From Mesorhizobium sp. (GTDB lineage: Bacteria; Pseudomonadota; Alphaproteobacteria; Rhizobiales; Rhizobiaceae), in contig SAQG01000020.1 of NCBI GenBank assembly GCA_004020315.1, positions 41,213 to 105,212 on the forward strand: a stretch of DNA of 64,000 bases, written 5' to 3'. Under the pieces are notes generated by a model, which made no database searches, was not told the DNA's origin, and worked only from the letters and a program-made list of their open reading frames with translations. Positions 48,175 through 61,291 of this stretch are shown in pieces. Positions within the stretch are counted from its first letter, which is position 1, and each line of letters starts with the position of its first letter. Position numbers and translations under genes: made by a program.

Positions 48175-49754
48175 CCCAGCGCGCAACCATCCTTGCGTGG
48201 ATCGGACGCGCCGGTAAGCGTACCCTTTTCCCAATCGATCAGCACCAGTTGGCCGCCGCCATGCGGTTCGGTTGGGATAGACACGTCGTGGCCTCGTTCG
48301 CGCAGGCCGGCGATCGCCTTGGCCGGAACGCCACGCTCTGCCTCCACGGAGTTATGTCTGTAAAACACCCGTGGCGCATCCAACGCCTCCTGCGGGTCCA
48401 TGCCGAAATCGATCATGTTGGTGAGCAGGTGGACATGGCCGAACGGCTGGTAGCCGCCGCCCATCACGCCGAACGGCATGATCGCCCGGCCCTCGGCTGT
48501 CACCATGCCAGGCATGATGGTGTGCATCGGGCGTTTTCCCGGTGCGATGCGGTTTGGGTGGTCCGCTGCCAGGCGGAAGCTGCTGCCGCGATTCTGCAGC
48601 ACGACCCCGGTCTTCGGGCCGACCACCCCGCTGCCGAACGAACCAAAGGTCGAGTTGATGAAGCTGACCGCATTACGGTCGCGGTCGACCACCGAGATGT
48701 AGACGGTATCGCTCGGCTGAAGCTCAAGCCGAGGCAGATGCGTCATCGCGCGCGCCGGATCGATCTCGGCGCGAAGCTGGTCCGCATGGGATCTGGACAA
48801 CAACTGCTGAACGGGAACATGGACGTGGTTCTGGTCGCCGATGAAATTGTCGCGATCCTGATAGGCAAGCCGCCCCGCCTCGATCTCGAGGTGAAAGCGC
48901 TCGGCGCCGTTTGGGTTTAGCGAGCCGAGCGAGAAGCCCGACAGCACATTCAGCATGATCAGTGCCGTCAGTCCCTGGTTGTTCGGCGGCATCTGATGGA
49001 TGTCGTAGCCTCGGTAGGATGTGCCGACAGGCCTGACGTAGTCGCCCTTGGTGGCCGCGAAATCCTCGAGCGCATGCAGCCCGCCGAGAGCACGCAGACG
49101 CGACACCATGTCGTCGGCGACCTCGCCTTCATAGAAGCCGGCGCGGCCGCGGCGCGAGACGATGCGCAAGGTATCGGCCAGTTGCGGCTGCCGGTGCAGC
49201 TCGCCGGCCAGCGGTGCCCTTCCATCCGGCAGGAAGATCCGCGCGGCATGTTCGTCCGCGGCAAGCAAGGCAGCACTTTCAGCCCAGTCGAAGGCCACGC
49301 GGTCCTGGACGACGTAGCCCTGTTCGGCGTAGCGAATGGCGGGCGCGAGCGCGGCGTCGATGCCCTTTCTGCCGTGATCCTCGAGCAGCCGACACCAGGC
49401 GTCGACGGCGCCCGGCACCGTGACTGCGTGCGGACCGGACTCAGGCAGCGCGTCATGCCCCTTGTCGAGATACCACTCAGCCGTCGCTGCTACAGGTGCG
49501 CGGCCGGAGCCGTTGAAGGCCAGAACCTCGCCTTGGCCATTGGGAAAATAGAGGACGAAACAGTCGCCGCCGATGCCGGTCGACTGCGGCTCGACGACCG
49601 CCTGCACCGCAGCCGCGCAGACGGCCGCGTCCATTGCGTTGCCGCCGGCCCGGAGCATCTCGACCGCCGCCAGTGTCGCCAGCGGGTGCGATGTCGCGGC
49701 CATCGCTTCCGTCGCACGAACCGGCGACCGACCGGGGAGTTGAAAATCACGCAT
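48168..49754 (-). CDS. Gamma-glutamyltransferase family protein
   Basis: ATSHPLATLAAVEMLRAGGNAMDAAVCAAAVQAVVEPQSTGIGGDCF; SVVDRDRNAVSFINSTFGSFGSG. Confidence 0.93.
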   Translation of the reverse strand: MRDFQLPGRSPVRATEAMAATSHPLATLAAVEMLRAGGNAMDAAVCAAAVQAVVEPQSTGIGGDCFVLYFPNGQGEVLAFNGSGRAPVAATAEWYLDKGHDALPESGPHAVTVPGAVDAWCRLLEDHGRKGIDAALAPAIRYAEQGYVVQDRVAFDWAESAALLAADEHAARIFLPDGRAPLAGELHRQPQLADTLRIVSRRGRAGFYEGEVADDMVSRLRALGGLHALEDFAATKGDYVRPVGTSYRGYDIHQMPPNNQGLTALIMLNVLSGFSLGSLNPNGAERFHLEIEAGRLAYQDRDNFIGDQNHVHVPVQQLLSRSHADQLRAEIDPARAMTHLPRLELQPSDTVYISVVDRDRNAVSFINSTFGSFGSGVVGPKTGVVLQNRGSSFRLAADHPNRIAPGKRPMHTIMPGMVTAEGRAIMPFGVMGGGYQPFGHVHLLTNMIDFGMDPQEALDAPRVFYRHNSVEAERGVPAKAIAGLRERGHDVSIPTEPHGGGQLVLIDWEKGTLTGASDPRKDGCALGY

Positions 49755-49870
49755 GCAGGATCAATAGCCTCCGACCGACCAGATGTGAACTGGCACCGGC
49801 ACACAAAGGGCTGCGCCACCGAAATCACCACGATCATCGTGGCAGCGTCTGACCCGGAAAACTGCCGGCC

Positions 49871-50725
49871 TCAATCAGCGAATTTGAAAACATCCGTGGT
49901 GTAGTCGGGGTAGGCGTCCAGACTGTCGAAAAGCTCGGCCAGGTCAGGGGTGTCAGCCAATATTCCGGATAGGACCAGCGCAGTCGCCACGCCGGCACCA
50001 ATTCCGCCGGCGACATCGTGTTCGACGCTGTCGCCGACACAGACCACGCTGCTGCGGTCCGGGTTGCCCGCCAGCGCCAGCGCGGCGTCGAAGATCGGGG
50101 TGTAGGGCTTGCCGATGCGGGTGACGCTGCCGCCGAGGCTCTCGTAGAGATCCGCAAGCTGACCGGCGCCAAAGCGGGGCCCCACTGCCGTCAGCATGAT
50201 CTTGTCGGGATTGGTGCAGAAGCACGGCACCTGCCGCATCGCTGCCGGTGCAAAAAGTCTGCGATAGTGGTCGATGTCGTAGCGATCGCCCTCGCTGGCG
50301 GCGATCATCACCAACTCGGCATCGTCACCGTCGCTGGTCAACGCGAAAGGCAGGCCTTCAATCGCCGAGCGATCGCCCTCGCGGCTGATCAGCAGGCACT
50401 TTGTGTTTGGGCGCAGCTTTCCGGATATCGCCATTTCGTGAAAGGACCGCCACGCGATCTCGCCGGAAGAGACAAATTGATCCCAGCTTCCTGGTTCAAA
50501 GCCGAGCTTCAGCAAGCGGGCTTCGTTGGGTCGCGCGCGCCTGCCGGAGTTCGAGACCAGCACAATCGTTTTGCCTGCGCGCTTCAGCGCCGACAATGCC
50601 TCCACGGCGCCCGGATAGGGGTTTGTACCGTCGTGCAGCACGCCGAACTGATCGAGCAGGAACACCTGATAGCGCTCAACCAGCGCTCCGATACCGTCGA
50701 GATGTTCAACTGTCTTCGTGCTCAC
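49871..50725 (-). CDS. HAD-superfamily hydrolase (class IIA, TIGR01459-like)
   Basis: [56 protein letters not shown]. Confidence 0.88.
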   Translation of the reverse strand: MSTKTVEHLDGIGALVERYQVFLLDQFGVLHDGTNPYPGAVEALSALKRAGKTIVLVSNSGRRARPNEARLLKLGFEPGSWDQFVSSGEIAWRSFHEMAISGKLRPNTKCLLISREGDRSAIEGLPFALTSDGDDAELVMIAASEGDRYDIDHYRRLFAPAAMRQVPCFCTNPDKIMLTAVGPRFGAGQLADLYESLGGSVTRIGKPYTPIFDAALALAGNPDRSSVVCVGDSVEHDVAGGIGAGVATALVLSGILADTPDLAELFDSLDAYPDYTTDVFKFAD

Positions 50726-52008
50726 AACAGCCCCGCTTCGATTGCGCCCATCAGCGCCAGCCGCGCCGTGCCGGCGGCCGCCTCGTCCGAAAGCGCCGGC
50801 AGAAAATCGACGCCCAGCTTGCGCTGCCGGATCGCGGTCCAGGCGGGATTTGCCGCACCGCCGCCGACACTTCTGACCGACGTCAATCGGGGGGCGCCGA
50901 GTTCGGCAAGCCGGCGATAGCCGAGAGCCTCGATCGCCGCAATGCCCTCGAATATCGCTTTCAGATAGTCGGCGTCGTCCGCCGGCCGCGGCGTCAGACG
51001 TGGCGGCAGAGCGGGATCGGCTACGGGGAAGCGTTCGCCGACCGCGGGAAGCGGATAGTAATCGAGGCCGGTCTCCGTCTTGGGATCCATCGCTGCACTC
51101 AGCTCGATGATGCGCGCAAGAGGGAAATGCTGCGCCAGCACCTTGCCGCCCGAATTCGATGCACCACCCGCAAGATAGGCATCTCCCAGCCGGTGACTAT
51201 AGATGCCGAACTGCGGCGCCGAGATCGGCCGATCGGAGAGGATCTTGATGGTCAGCGAGGACCCCAGCGCGGTGACCCCGTCGCCAACTGCCGCAGCACC
51301 CGTCGCCAGGAACGACGCGCAGCCATCCGTCGTCCCGGCGACCACGGCGACGTCGCGCGCCAGGCCGAACAGGTCCGCCGCACTCGCGGTGAGCGTGCCG
51401 ATCACATCGCCCGGCTTGACGACATCAGGAAGGAATTTCATGCGCATGCCGGTCGCCGCGATCCAGTCCGGCCAGCGGCGGGCCTCGACGTCGTAGCCGG
51501 TTTTCAGGGAATTGTTCTCGTCGCTGATGTCGAAGCGGCCGGAGAACTGTGCCGCGATCCAGTCGGCCTGATGCAGCACCGCGGCAACGCCGGGCTGGCG
51601 CTGGAATGACAGTGCCTTGGAGAGACCGGACGTCGCCCCACGTGCTGCGCTCGCTGCCGGCGCCTCGCGCGCGATCATGGCCAGAATGGCGTCGTCATTG
51701 ACCTTGTCGTTGTACATCAACGGCTCAGCCAGCGGCCGCCCGACGCCGTCGACCGGCAGCAACGTGCCCGAAGTGCCGTCGACGGCAATCGACCGGACCG
51801 CCGCGCGATCGATGCCGGAAAGCAGTTCCGTCAGCGCCGCGCCGACCGCTGACCACCATACGGACGGGTCGCGAGCGTTCTGGCCAAATCTGTCGAGTGG
51901 AACGGCGGAACGCGCGGCAATCGAAAAGTCCGGCCGCATGGCGACGGCACGCGCACCTGATGTGCCGATGTCGATGCCAATCGAAAGCGGGCCGATTGAA
52001 AGCGCCAT
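50722..52008 (-). CDS. FGGY-family carbohydrate kinase
   Basis: [43 protein letters not shown]. Confidence 0.9.
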   Translation of the reverse strand: MALSIGPLSIGIDIGTSGARAVAMRPDFSIAARSAVPLDRFGQNARDPSVWWSAVGAALTELLSGIDRAAVRSIAVDGTSGTLLPVDGVGRPLAEPLMYNDKVNDDAILAMIAREAPAASAARGATSGLSKALSFQRQPGVAAVLHQADWIAAQFSGRFDISDENNSLKTGYDVEARRWPDWIAATGMRMKFLPDVVKPGDVIGTLTASAADLFGLARDVAVVAGTTDGCASFLATGAAAVGDGVTALGSSLTIKILSDRPISAPQFGIYSHRLGDAYLAGGASNSGGKVLAQHFPLARIIELSAAMDPKTETGLDYYPLPAVGERFPVADPALPPRLTPRPADDADYLKAIFEGIAAIEALGYRRLAELGAPRLTSVRSVGGGAANPAWTAIRQRKLGVDFLPALSDEAAAGTARLALMGAIEAGLL

Positions 52009-52009
52009 C

Positions 52010-53053
52010 TCAGCTGCCGGCTGCATTGAGTTTCTGGCGATACTGCTCGGCGTCCCAATTGATCAGTTCGTCGTTCTCGGCCGCGGTCAGATAGTTCAGC
52101 TTCGCCGCGACTTCGACCCGCGCCGTCACGTCGGCAAGGCAGCGCTGCATGGCATCGGCGCCGGCACTGGCGTCGCCGCGCATCAGCACGCCAAGCCCAG
52201 GAAACAGGATTGCCACGGGTGCACTGCCGCACCGTTCGGTGACACGTTTCACGTCCTCGTCGGGTTTCGCCAGCACCGAACCCGGGCCGAGAAAGATGAC
52301 GTGATCGGGATAGAGGCTGCCTCCCGACGCCATGCGGCAGCTTTCAGGATCGACCGCGACTGCATGCGCCTCGACATCCGCCGGTAGCCTGTAACCGGTG
52401 TGTCCGATGAGCGCCGTCAATGCGACGATGTTTGGCTCCGCCACCTCGCGGGGCGGCCGCGCCAGCAGCCCTGTGACGCGACGCAGCAGCGCCTCGGCGC
52501 CGGCGACGGTTTCGGCTGCGACGACCAGGCCGTGATTGGCAAGGATCAGGACATCGACCCCCGGCCGAAGGCGCTCGGCAATGCCCTGGGCGAGCGGCAG
52601 GCCCGGCCGGCGATAGGGAACATACGCCCATTCGAGGCCATCGAGGCGCTTGGCGATTTGAGCCTCGCAGTCGGCCTGGACGGCAAGCGAGATGGTGTCG
52701 ACGCAGTGGACATGCAGAACGACGCGCTGCGGCATCAGCGCGTGAACCGTGGTCTCGATCGAGGGGCGCAGCTTGCGTGTGTTGAGCGCCTCGATGGCGA
52801 AACCCTGTGGCCGATCGGCGGCGGGGTCGCGCTGTTCGACAGCCCTCAGCAGTGGGGGGATCGCCACTGGAACCATGATGTCTTCGGCGAGCGCATTCTT
52901 CAACCAGGTACCCGAAGCCTTGATCCAAAGCGTGTCGCCGGCTTTCAGCGAAGTGTTGCCGCCCGCGGCCTGGGTCAAATGCGGGTCGCGCCCAATATTG
53001 GCCGAAAGCGACCGCAACGCAGCCAGTTCCTGCGCATCCGCATTGATTGCCAT
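52010..53053 (-). CDS. Class II aldolase/adducin family protein
   Basis: AAGGNTSLKAGDTLWIKASG; VVLHVHCVDTISLAV; LILANHGLVVAAET. Confidence 0.9.
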   Translation of the reverse strand: MAINADAQELAALRSLSANIGRDPHLTQAAGGNTSLKAGDTLWIKASGTWLKNALAEDIMVPVAIPPLLRAVEQRDPAADRPQGFAIEALNTRKLRPSIETTVHALMPQRVVLHVHCVDTISLAVQADCEAQIAKRLDGLEWAYVPYRRPGLPLAQGIAERLRPGVDVLILANHGLVVAAETVAGAEALLRRVTGLLARPPREVAEPNIVALTALIGHTGYRLPADVEAHAVAVDPESCRMASGGSLYPDHVIFLGPGSVLAKPDEDVKRVTERCGSAPVAILFPGLGVLMRGDASAGADAMQRCLADVTARVEVAAKLNYLTAAENDELINWDAEQYRQKLNAAGS

Positions 53054-53253
53054 CGAAACTCCTTCACAAACCGGCCGCGTGGCCACGGCTTTGAATGTCC
53101 CACTGAAGGGATAGCGAGTGATGCTGGTATCGCAGATGCGAGTAAGTTACGTCAATAGTGATCTTATCCCGTCAAATGGAGCTTGCAATCTGATCCGCGT
53201 TGAGTAAGTTGCACCAATTGCCGTGGCAAAATGGCATTTCGGGAGGGTATCCG

Positions 53254-54036
53254 TTGAGCGACTCCGGCCGCCAGCGTCAGATTGTCGAGCTGTTGCGGGA
53301 TCGCCCCTTCGCCTCGGTGCGCGAGCTGCAGGAGCGGCTCGGCGTGTCGGCGGCGACGGTGCGGCGCGACATCGACAAGATCGACGAGGCCGGCCAAGCA
53401 CGGAAGGTCTATGGCGGCATCTCGGCGCTCGATGGCGCTTCGCAGGCGGGCGTCGCCTATGCCAGGCCCTATGACGAGAACCGCGATCTCGCGGTCGAAG
53501 CAAAGCGGCAGATCGCCGCCCTCGCGGCGACGATGGTGCGCGATGGCGACGCGGTCATCGTGCATGGCGGTTCGACCTGTTTCCATCTCGGCGTCAAGCT
53601 CGCTGACCGCAACATCCGGCTCTATACCAACTCGATGCCGCTCGTGGCCTATTTGAGCGACCACGGCCATTGCAGCCTGACCGTTGCCGGGGGTGAACTT
53701 CATCGCGAGCCTGGCATCATCCATTCGCTCACCCAGTCCGTGCCCTTCTATGCGTCGAAGTTCTTTCTTGGCGCGCAAGGCATCGGCCAGCAGGGCGTGC
53801 TGGAATCGCATCCACTGCTGGTCCGCTCCATCGTCGAGCTCAGCCTATGCGCCGACCAGATCGTGGTGTTGGCCGACAGCCGCAAACTTTCGATCCATGC
53901 GCGCAACGTTGCGCTGCCCTTGTCGCGGATCGGCACGCTGGTGACCGACGACGGCCTCGCCGATGTCGACGCACGCATGCTGGAAGACGCCGGTGTCATG
54001 GTGCGGATCGCCTCTGTTTCGGGAGCCATCCCGTGA
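53254..54036 (+). CDS. DeoR/GlpR family transcriptional regulator (TTG start)
   Basis: SDSGRQRQIVELLRDRPFASVRELQERLGVSAATVRRDIDKI; GGGAGGG upstream of TTG. Confidence 0.88.
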   Translation: MSDSGRQRQIVELLRDRPFASVRELQERLGVSAATVRRDIDKIDEAGQARKVYGGISALDGASQAGVAYARPYDENRDLAVEAKRQIAALAATMVRDGDAVIVHGGSTCFHLGVKLADRNIRLYTNSMPLVAYLSDHGHCSLTVAGGELHREPGIIHSLTQSVPFYASKFFLGAQGIGQQGVLESHPLLVRSIVELSLCADQIVVLADSRKLSIHARNVALPLSRIGTLVTDDGLADVDARMLEDAGVMVRIASVSGAIP

Positions 54037-55408
54037 AGGTGGCCGTCCTCGATTTCGGCAAGACCAACTCGAAGCTGTTCGTCTTCGACCAGCACGGGCA
54101 GATTCTCGACGAGCGCCGGACCCAGCCGAACTGGGTGCGCGAAGGCGGCTTCAGCGTGCTCGACGAGGCAGCGCTTCACGATTGGGCGGCTCGCGCCGTC
54201 GGCGAAGCGGTCGACATCCATGGCATAGAGGGATTGATGATTTCGGGCCATGGCTGCACGTTTGCCTTGGTCGACGATGCGGCGCTGACCCATCCCATAC
54301 TCGACTACGAGCAGGAGCCGCCGGCTGAGATTGCCGCGCAGATCGATCGCCGCATTCCGGATTTCGCCGAAACCTTCTCGCCGCGCCTGCCGCTCGGCTT
54401 CAATTACGGTCGCCACATGCTGTGGCTGAAGGCGGTGCGACCCGATGTATTCGCTGCGACGAAATCGATCCTTGGCTATCCGCAATACTGGAGCTGGCGT
54501 TTTGGTGGCCGGGCAGCATCAGAGGTGTCCTATCTCGGCTGTCACTCGCACCTGTGGGCGCCGCGCAAACGTGATTTCAGTTCACTGGTCGATGCCGAGG
54601 GCTGGCGCGGCCAGATGCCCGCCTTCGAGCGTGCCGGAGCCGTCATCGGCGAGCGCCGCTTCGGCGAGGCGACGCGGCCGATCGCCATCCACAACGGTGT
54701 CCATGACAGCAATGCGGCGCTCTATGCCTATCGCCGGCAGGAGCTTGGGCCGGTCACTGTCGTCTCGACCGGCACCTGGGTCGTCGTGCTCAATCCGAAC
54801 TGCCCGCTCGACGCGCTCGATCGCGACCGCGACATGCTGGTCAATGTCGATGTCGATGGTGGCCCGGTGCCGACCATCCGCTTCATGGGCGGCCGTGAAT
54901 TCGCGACGATCAGCGCCGGCTGGCAGGGCGCGATCGCCTCCTCAGCCGTGCAGCAGGTGATCGACGCCGGCATCATGGCGCTGCCCAGCTTCGCGCCGGG
55001 CGGGCCGATGCCTGGCCATCCCGGCGAACTGGTCGGTCGCACACCCAGCACCGAGGAGCGCGCGGCCGTAGCGCTGCTCTACGTCGCGCTGATGATCGAT
55101 CTGTGTCTCGACCTGATCCATTCGAACAATACGGTGATTGTCGATGGCGGGCTGAACAGTGGCGGCGTGCTCGCTAGCCTGCTGGCGCAACTGCGTCCCG
55201 GCCAGGCCTTTATGCAGGGCGCCACGCTGGAGGGCAGCGCCACCGGAGCGGCGGCTCTTGCCTTCGAGAGTGTTGGACGCGAATTTGCCGCCGAGGCGCC
55301 GGAGCCTGTTCGTGCTTCAAGCTTCACCGGGCTTGCCGGCTATCGCGACAGCTGGCGCGGCCTCGCCGCCGACCGAGGCGTCACCGGTGCTGCAGCGGGA
55401 GGTGCACG

Positions 55409-55412
<4 letters not shown>
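54033..55412 (+). CDS. FGGY-family carbohydrate kinase
   Basis: [35 protein letters not shown]-like C-terminal kinase region; GTG start 54033. Confidence 0.88.
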
Positions 55413-56949
<1,537 letters not shown>

Positions 56950-56953
<4 letters not shown>

Positions 56954-57948
56954 CCGACAAGGCAACCGAGATGAGCGCAGGTGACCAGGCGGTCGGCAGG
57001 AGCCGGCGGCTGCGCACTGCCTTCGCCGCGCTTGGCATGCTGCCGGTCCTGATCCTTTTGGCGGCCGGCTTCCAGTTCATGAACCCGCGCTTCCTCACCG
57101 AGACCAACCTGCTGATCGTCACGCAGCAGTCGTCGATCAACATCGTGCTCGCGGCCGGCATGACCTTCGTCATCCTTACCGGCGGCATCGACCTGTCGGT
57201 CGGCTCCATCCTTGCCGCCTCGGCGATGGTGGCGGTGATTGTGTCGCTGGTGCCGGAGTGGGGCATGCTCGGCGTGCCGGCGGCCATTCTGGTCGGCCTC
57301 GGCTTCGGCGTCATCAACGGGCTGCTCGTCGCCTACATCAAACTGCCGCCTTTTATCGTCACGCTGGGTTCGCTGACGGCCGTGCGCGGCGTCGCCCGCC
57401 TGCTCGGCCAGGACACCACGGTGTTCAACTCGGACCTGCCGTTCGACTTCATCGGCAACGGTTCGCTGTTCGGTATCCCCTGGCTGGTCATCATTGCCCT
57501 GTCGGTCGTGGTCCTGTCCTGGCTGGTGCTCAAGCGCACCGTGCTCGGCACCTGGATCTATGCTGTCGGCGGCAATGCCGAGGCCGCCCGCCTCACCGGC
57601 ATCAAAGTGCCGCTGGTGCTGCTCTTCGTCTACGGCGTTTCCGGGCTTCTGGCCGGCCTTGGCGGCGCCATGTCGGCGGCCCGGCTCTACGCGGCCAATG
57701 GGCTGCAGCTTGGGCAGTCCTACGAACTCGACGCAATTGCCGCGGTCATTCTCGGCGGCACCAGCTTCGTCGGCGGCGTCGGCTCGATCTGGGGCACGCT
57801 GATCGGCGGGCTGATCATAGCGGTGCTCTCCAACGGGCTCATCCTGGCCGGTGTTTCGGACATCTGGCAGTACATCATCAAGGGATTGGTCATCATCGTG
57901 GCGGTCGCCCTCGACCGCTACAGGCTCCAGGCAGGAGCAAGAACGTGA
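56950..57948 (+). CDS. Sugar ABC transporter permease (RbsC type)
   Basis: [20 protein letters not shown]; multi-TM. Confidence 0.94.
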
Positions 57949-58026
57949 TTGACCTTAGTCGCCGGCGTCAACGACCCGGTTTCATGTAACGCACCGTGAG
58001 AGGCGCGGGGCATCAGGAGGAAAACA

Positions 58027-58965
58027 ATGAAGACCATCGCTAAACTGCTCTGCGGCGTTGCCCTCGCGGCCGTCGCCATCGCACCGGCTTCGGCCAAGGA
58101 TCTGAACAAGGTCGGTATCTCGGTCGGCCTGCTCGGCAACCCGTTCTTCGTCGCCACCATCAAGGGCATCGAAGACGCGGCCAGGAAGATCAACCCGAAT
58201 GTCGAGGTGACATCGGTGTCGGCCGACTACGACCTCAACAAACAGGTCTCGCAGGTCGACTCCTTCATCGCGGCCGGCGTCGACGTGATCATGCTCAACG
58301 CCGTCGATGCCAAGGCGATCGCGCCGGCGGTGAAGAAGGCGCAGGCGGCGGGCATCGTGGTTGCCGCGTTTGACGTTTCGGCGCCGGGAGCCGACGTCAC
58401 CGTGATGACCAACAACGTCAAGGCCGGCGAAGTGGCCTGCCAGTATCTGGTCGACCACACCGGCGGCAAGGGTGACTATGTCATCCTGAACGGGCCGGCA
58501 TCGTCGTCGATCCTGGAGCGGGTGAAGGGCTGCAAGGACGTGCTCGCGAAGCACCCGGATATCAAGATCCTCTCCGACGACCAGAATGCCGAAGGCTCGC
58601 GCGACGGCGGCCTGAAAGTGTTCCAGTCGCTGCTGACCCGCTTCGACAAAATCGACGCGGTGTTCGCCATCAACGATCCGACGGCGATCGGCGCCCAGCT
58701 TGCGGCCAAGCAGCTCAACCGCTCGGAGTTCATCTTCACCGCAGTCGACGGCGCGCCCGACATCGAGAAGGAACTCGCTTCCGGCACGTCGATGATCAAG
58801 GCGTCGGCCTCGCAGGATCCCTACGTCATGGCTGGCCAGTCGCTGCAGATGGCGGCTGAAGTGCTCGCCGGCAAAAAGCCGGCCGAGGCGACGGTGCTGC
58901 TCGACCCGCAGCTGATCACGGCCGAGAACCTGAAGGACTACAAGGGCTGGACCGCGGCCCGCTAG
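58027..58965 (+). CDS. Sugar ABC transporter substrate-binding protein (RbsB type)
   Basis: Signal peptide; KVGISVGLLGNPFFVATIKGIEDAARKI. Confidence 0.93.
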   Translation: MKTIAKLLCGVALAAVAIAPASAKDLNKVGISVGLLGNPFFVATIKGIEDAARKINPNVEVTSVSADYDLNKQVSQVDSFIAAGVDVIMLNAVDAKAIAPAVKKAQAAGIVVAAFDVSAPGADVTVMTNNVKAGEVACQYLVDHTGGKGDYVILNGPASSSILERVKGCKDVLAKHPDIKILSDDQNAEGSRDGGLKVFQSLLTRFDKIDAVFAINDPTAIGAQLAAKQLNRSEFIFTAVDGAPDIEKELASGTSMIKASASQDPYVMAGQSLQMAAEVLAGKKPAEATVLLDPQLITAENLKDYKGWTAAR

Positions 58966-58983
58966 CTTAGAGCCTCCCAAGGC

Positions 58984-59018
58984 TGGTGCGGCCGGGACGG
59001 CCGGCCGCACCAATTTTT
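58984..59018 (+). terminator. Intrinsic terminator after SBP gene
   Basis: TGGTGCGGCCGG-GACGG-CCGGCCGCACCA followed by ATTTTTTG; perfect 12-bp stem. Confidence 0.9.
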
Positions 59019-59093
59019 TGTTTGAGCGTCGGATTTTTCCCAAATCCGGTTCCCGCTTGTGGGTCCGATGCTCTCGAGCAGCAGGAGACGATC

Positions 59094-59987
59094 ATGTCGC
59101 GCATTGGAATCCATTCTTTCGTCTGGTCGGCGAGCTCGGCGCAAGGCGACCTCGAGCGGACGCTGGCCAACACCAAAGAGGCCGGCTTCGACCTGATCGA
59201 ATTCTCCTATCTCGACCCTGCCAATGTCGACATAGGCAAGCTGGCCAAGCGCATCGCCGAGCTCGATCTCGGCGTGGCGATCAGCATCGGACTACCGGCC
59301 GACGGCAACATTTCAAGCGCCGACAAGGCGATTGCCGCGCACGGCGTCGAAATCCTGAAACGTACGATCGCGCTCACCCGCGATCTCGGCGGCCGGAAGG
59401 TCGCCGGCATTCTCAGCACCAGCCATGGATTGCAGACCGAGGCGCCGACGCGCGACCAGTGGAACCGCAGCGCCGGCACGCTTGCCCAGGTGGCGGAGAC
59501 CGCCAAGGCCGCTGGCGTCACGCTCAACCTCGAGATCGTCAACCGCTTCGAGAGCAATCTACTCAACACCGCGGCACAAGGGTTGGCCTTCATCGAGGAC
59601 ACCGGCTCCGACAACATCTTCCTGCATCTCGACACTTTCCATATGAACATCGAGGAGGCCGATGTCGGGCTGGCTATCCGCCACGCGACTGACAAGATCG
59701 GCTATGTCCATATCGGCGAGAGCCATCGCGGCTTCCTCGGCACCGGCAACATCGACTTTGCCGCGATCTTCGATGCGCTGACCGCAATCGGCTACAGCGA
59801 CGACCTCAGCTTCGAATCCTTCTCATCGGAGATCGTCGACGAGAACCTGTCGAAGAAAACCGCCATCTGGCGCAATCTGTGGACCGACAATATGGAGCTG
59901 GCCCGGCATGCACGCCGCTTCATCGCCATCGGGCTGGAGACGGCACGGCGCAAGGCCGAGCTTGTTTCATCAAGCCATCGGCCTTAG
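59094..59987 (+). CDS. Sugar phosphate isomerase/epimerase (TIM barrel)
   Basis: MSRIGIHSFVWSASSAQGDLERTLANTKEAGFDLIEFSYLDP; HLDTFHMNIEEADVG. Confidence 0.92.
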   Translation: MSRIGIHSFVWSASSAQGDLERTLANTKEAGFDLIEFSYLDPANVDIGKLAKRIAELDLGVAISIGLPADGNISSADKAIAAHGVEILKRTIALTRDLGGRKVAGILSTSHGLQTEAPTRDQWNRSAGTLAQVAETAKAAGVTLNLEIVNRFESNLLNTAAQGLAFIEDTGSDNIFLHLDTFHMNIEEADVGLAIRHATDKIGYVHIGESHRGFLGTGNIDFAAIFDALTAIGYSDDLSFESFSSEIVDENLSKKTAIWRNLWTDNMELARHARRFIAIGLETARRKAELVSSSHRP

Positions 59988-60030
59988 GGCCACTCGATGT
60001 TTATCGCCCAGGCCTTCCTGTTTGCGATCC

Positions 60031-61215
60031 TCAGGCCAGCTCAAAACGTTCCACGGCGCGCATGATGCCACGCAGCTCGGCTAGGCCTTTCAGGCGGCCG
60101 ATCAATGAGTAGCCGGGGTTGATCCTGGTCTTGCCGAGATCGTCGGCGAGCAGATGGCCATGATCGGGGCGCATTGGAATCCGCCAGTCGGCGCGACCTT
60201 CCCTACTGCGGCGCGTCTCTTCCTGCATCAAAGCGAGGATGACATGCGCCATGTCGGTGCCGCCCTCCAGATGCTCGGCTTCATAGAAGGAGCCGTCATC
60301 CTCGATGGTCACATTGCGCAGATGGACGAAATGGATCCGGTCGGCGAATTCCTTGACCATGCCGACAATGTCGTTGTCTGCGCGCGTACCGTAGGAGCCG
60401 GTGCAGAATGTCAGGCCGTTTGCCGGGCTGTCGACGGCGTTGAGGATAAAACGCGCGTCCTCGGCGGTCGAAACGATCCGCGGCAGGCCATAAAGCGAGA
60501 ATGGCGGGTCGTCGGGATGGATGCACATGCGCACGCCCTCCTGCTCGGCCACCGGAATGATCTCGCGCAAAAACCAGGCAAGATTGTCGCGCAACTCCTT
60601 CGGCCCGATCGAGTCATATTCCGCCAATGCCTCGCGAAAACTGTCGCGGTCGTAGCTGCGCTCGGTCGCCGGCAGGCCGGCAATGAGATTGCGCTCGATC
60701 CTGTCGATCTGCTCTTCGCTCAATTCCTTCAGTCGCGATTCCGCTTCGGCGATACGTGCCGCGCTGTAGCTGGCTTCGGCATTCCTGCGCTTCAGGACGA
60801 ACAGGTCGTATGCGGCAAAATCGATCGCATCGAAACGCAGGGCATAGCCCGTCGTTGGAAGCCGATAGGCAAGGTCGGTGCGGGTCCAGTCGACCACCGG
60901 CATGAAATTGTAGCAGATGGTCTTTGTGCTGGCTTTCGCCAGCGCGCGGATGGTGTCTTGGTACCAACCCACATAACGCTGCCGTTCCGCCGAGCCGATC
61001 TTGATCGAATTGTGGACGGGAATGCTCTCTACTACAGACCAGGTCAGCCCTTCGGCCTCGATGATCCGCTTGCGCTCCAGGATGTCCGTCAAAGGCCAGG
61101 CGCGGCCGTCATAAATATTATGCAGGGCGGATACGATGCCGGTGGCACCGGCCTGCTTGACGTGATCGAGCGTCACCGGATCATCCGGACCATACCAGCG
61201 CCAGCATTGTTCCAT
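60031..61215 (-). CDS. uxuA: Mannonate dehydratase
   Basis: [62 protein letters not shown]. Confidence 0.95.
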   Translation of the reverse strand: MEQCWRWYGPDDPVTLDHVKQAGATGIVSALHNIYDGRAWPLTDILERKRIIEAEGLTWSVVESIPVHNSIKIGSAERQRYVGWYQDTIRALAKASTKTICYNFMPVVDWTRTDLAYRLPTTGYALRFDAIDFAAYDLFVLKRRNAEASYSAARIAEAESRLKELSEEQIDRIERNLIAGLPATERSYDRDSFREALAEYDSIGPKELRDNLAWFLREIIPVAEQEGVRMCIHPDDPPFSLYGLPRIVSTAEDARFILNAVDSPANGLTFCTGSYGTRADNDIVGMVKEFADRIHFVHLRNVTIEDDGSFYEAEHLEGGTDMAHVILALMQEETRRSREGRADWRIPMRPDHGHLLADDLGKTRINPGYSLIGRLKGLAELRGIMRAVERFELA

Positions 61216-61248
61216 CGAGGATTTTCCTTTGCGATAAAACAGAACCGT

Positions 61249-61264
61249 ATTGTTGGACCACAAT
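61249..61264. promoter_or_regulatory. Candidate shared operator ATTGTTGGACCACAAT between uxuA and SDR
   Basis: Dyad with 5-bp outer arms ATTGT/ACAAT in the short divergent intergenic region. Confidence 0.4.
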
Positions 61265-61291
61265 GGAAGTCAAATTAAAGGAGTTTGCGCA

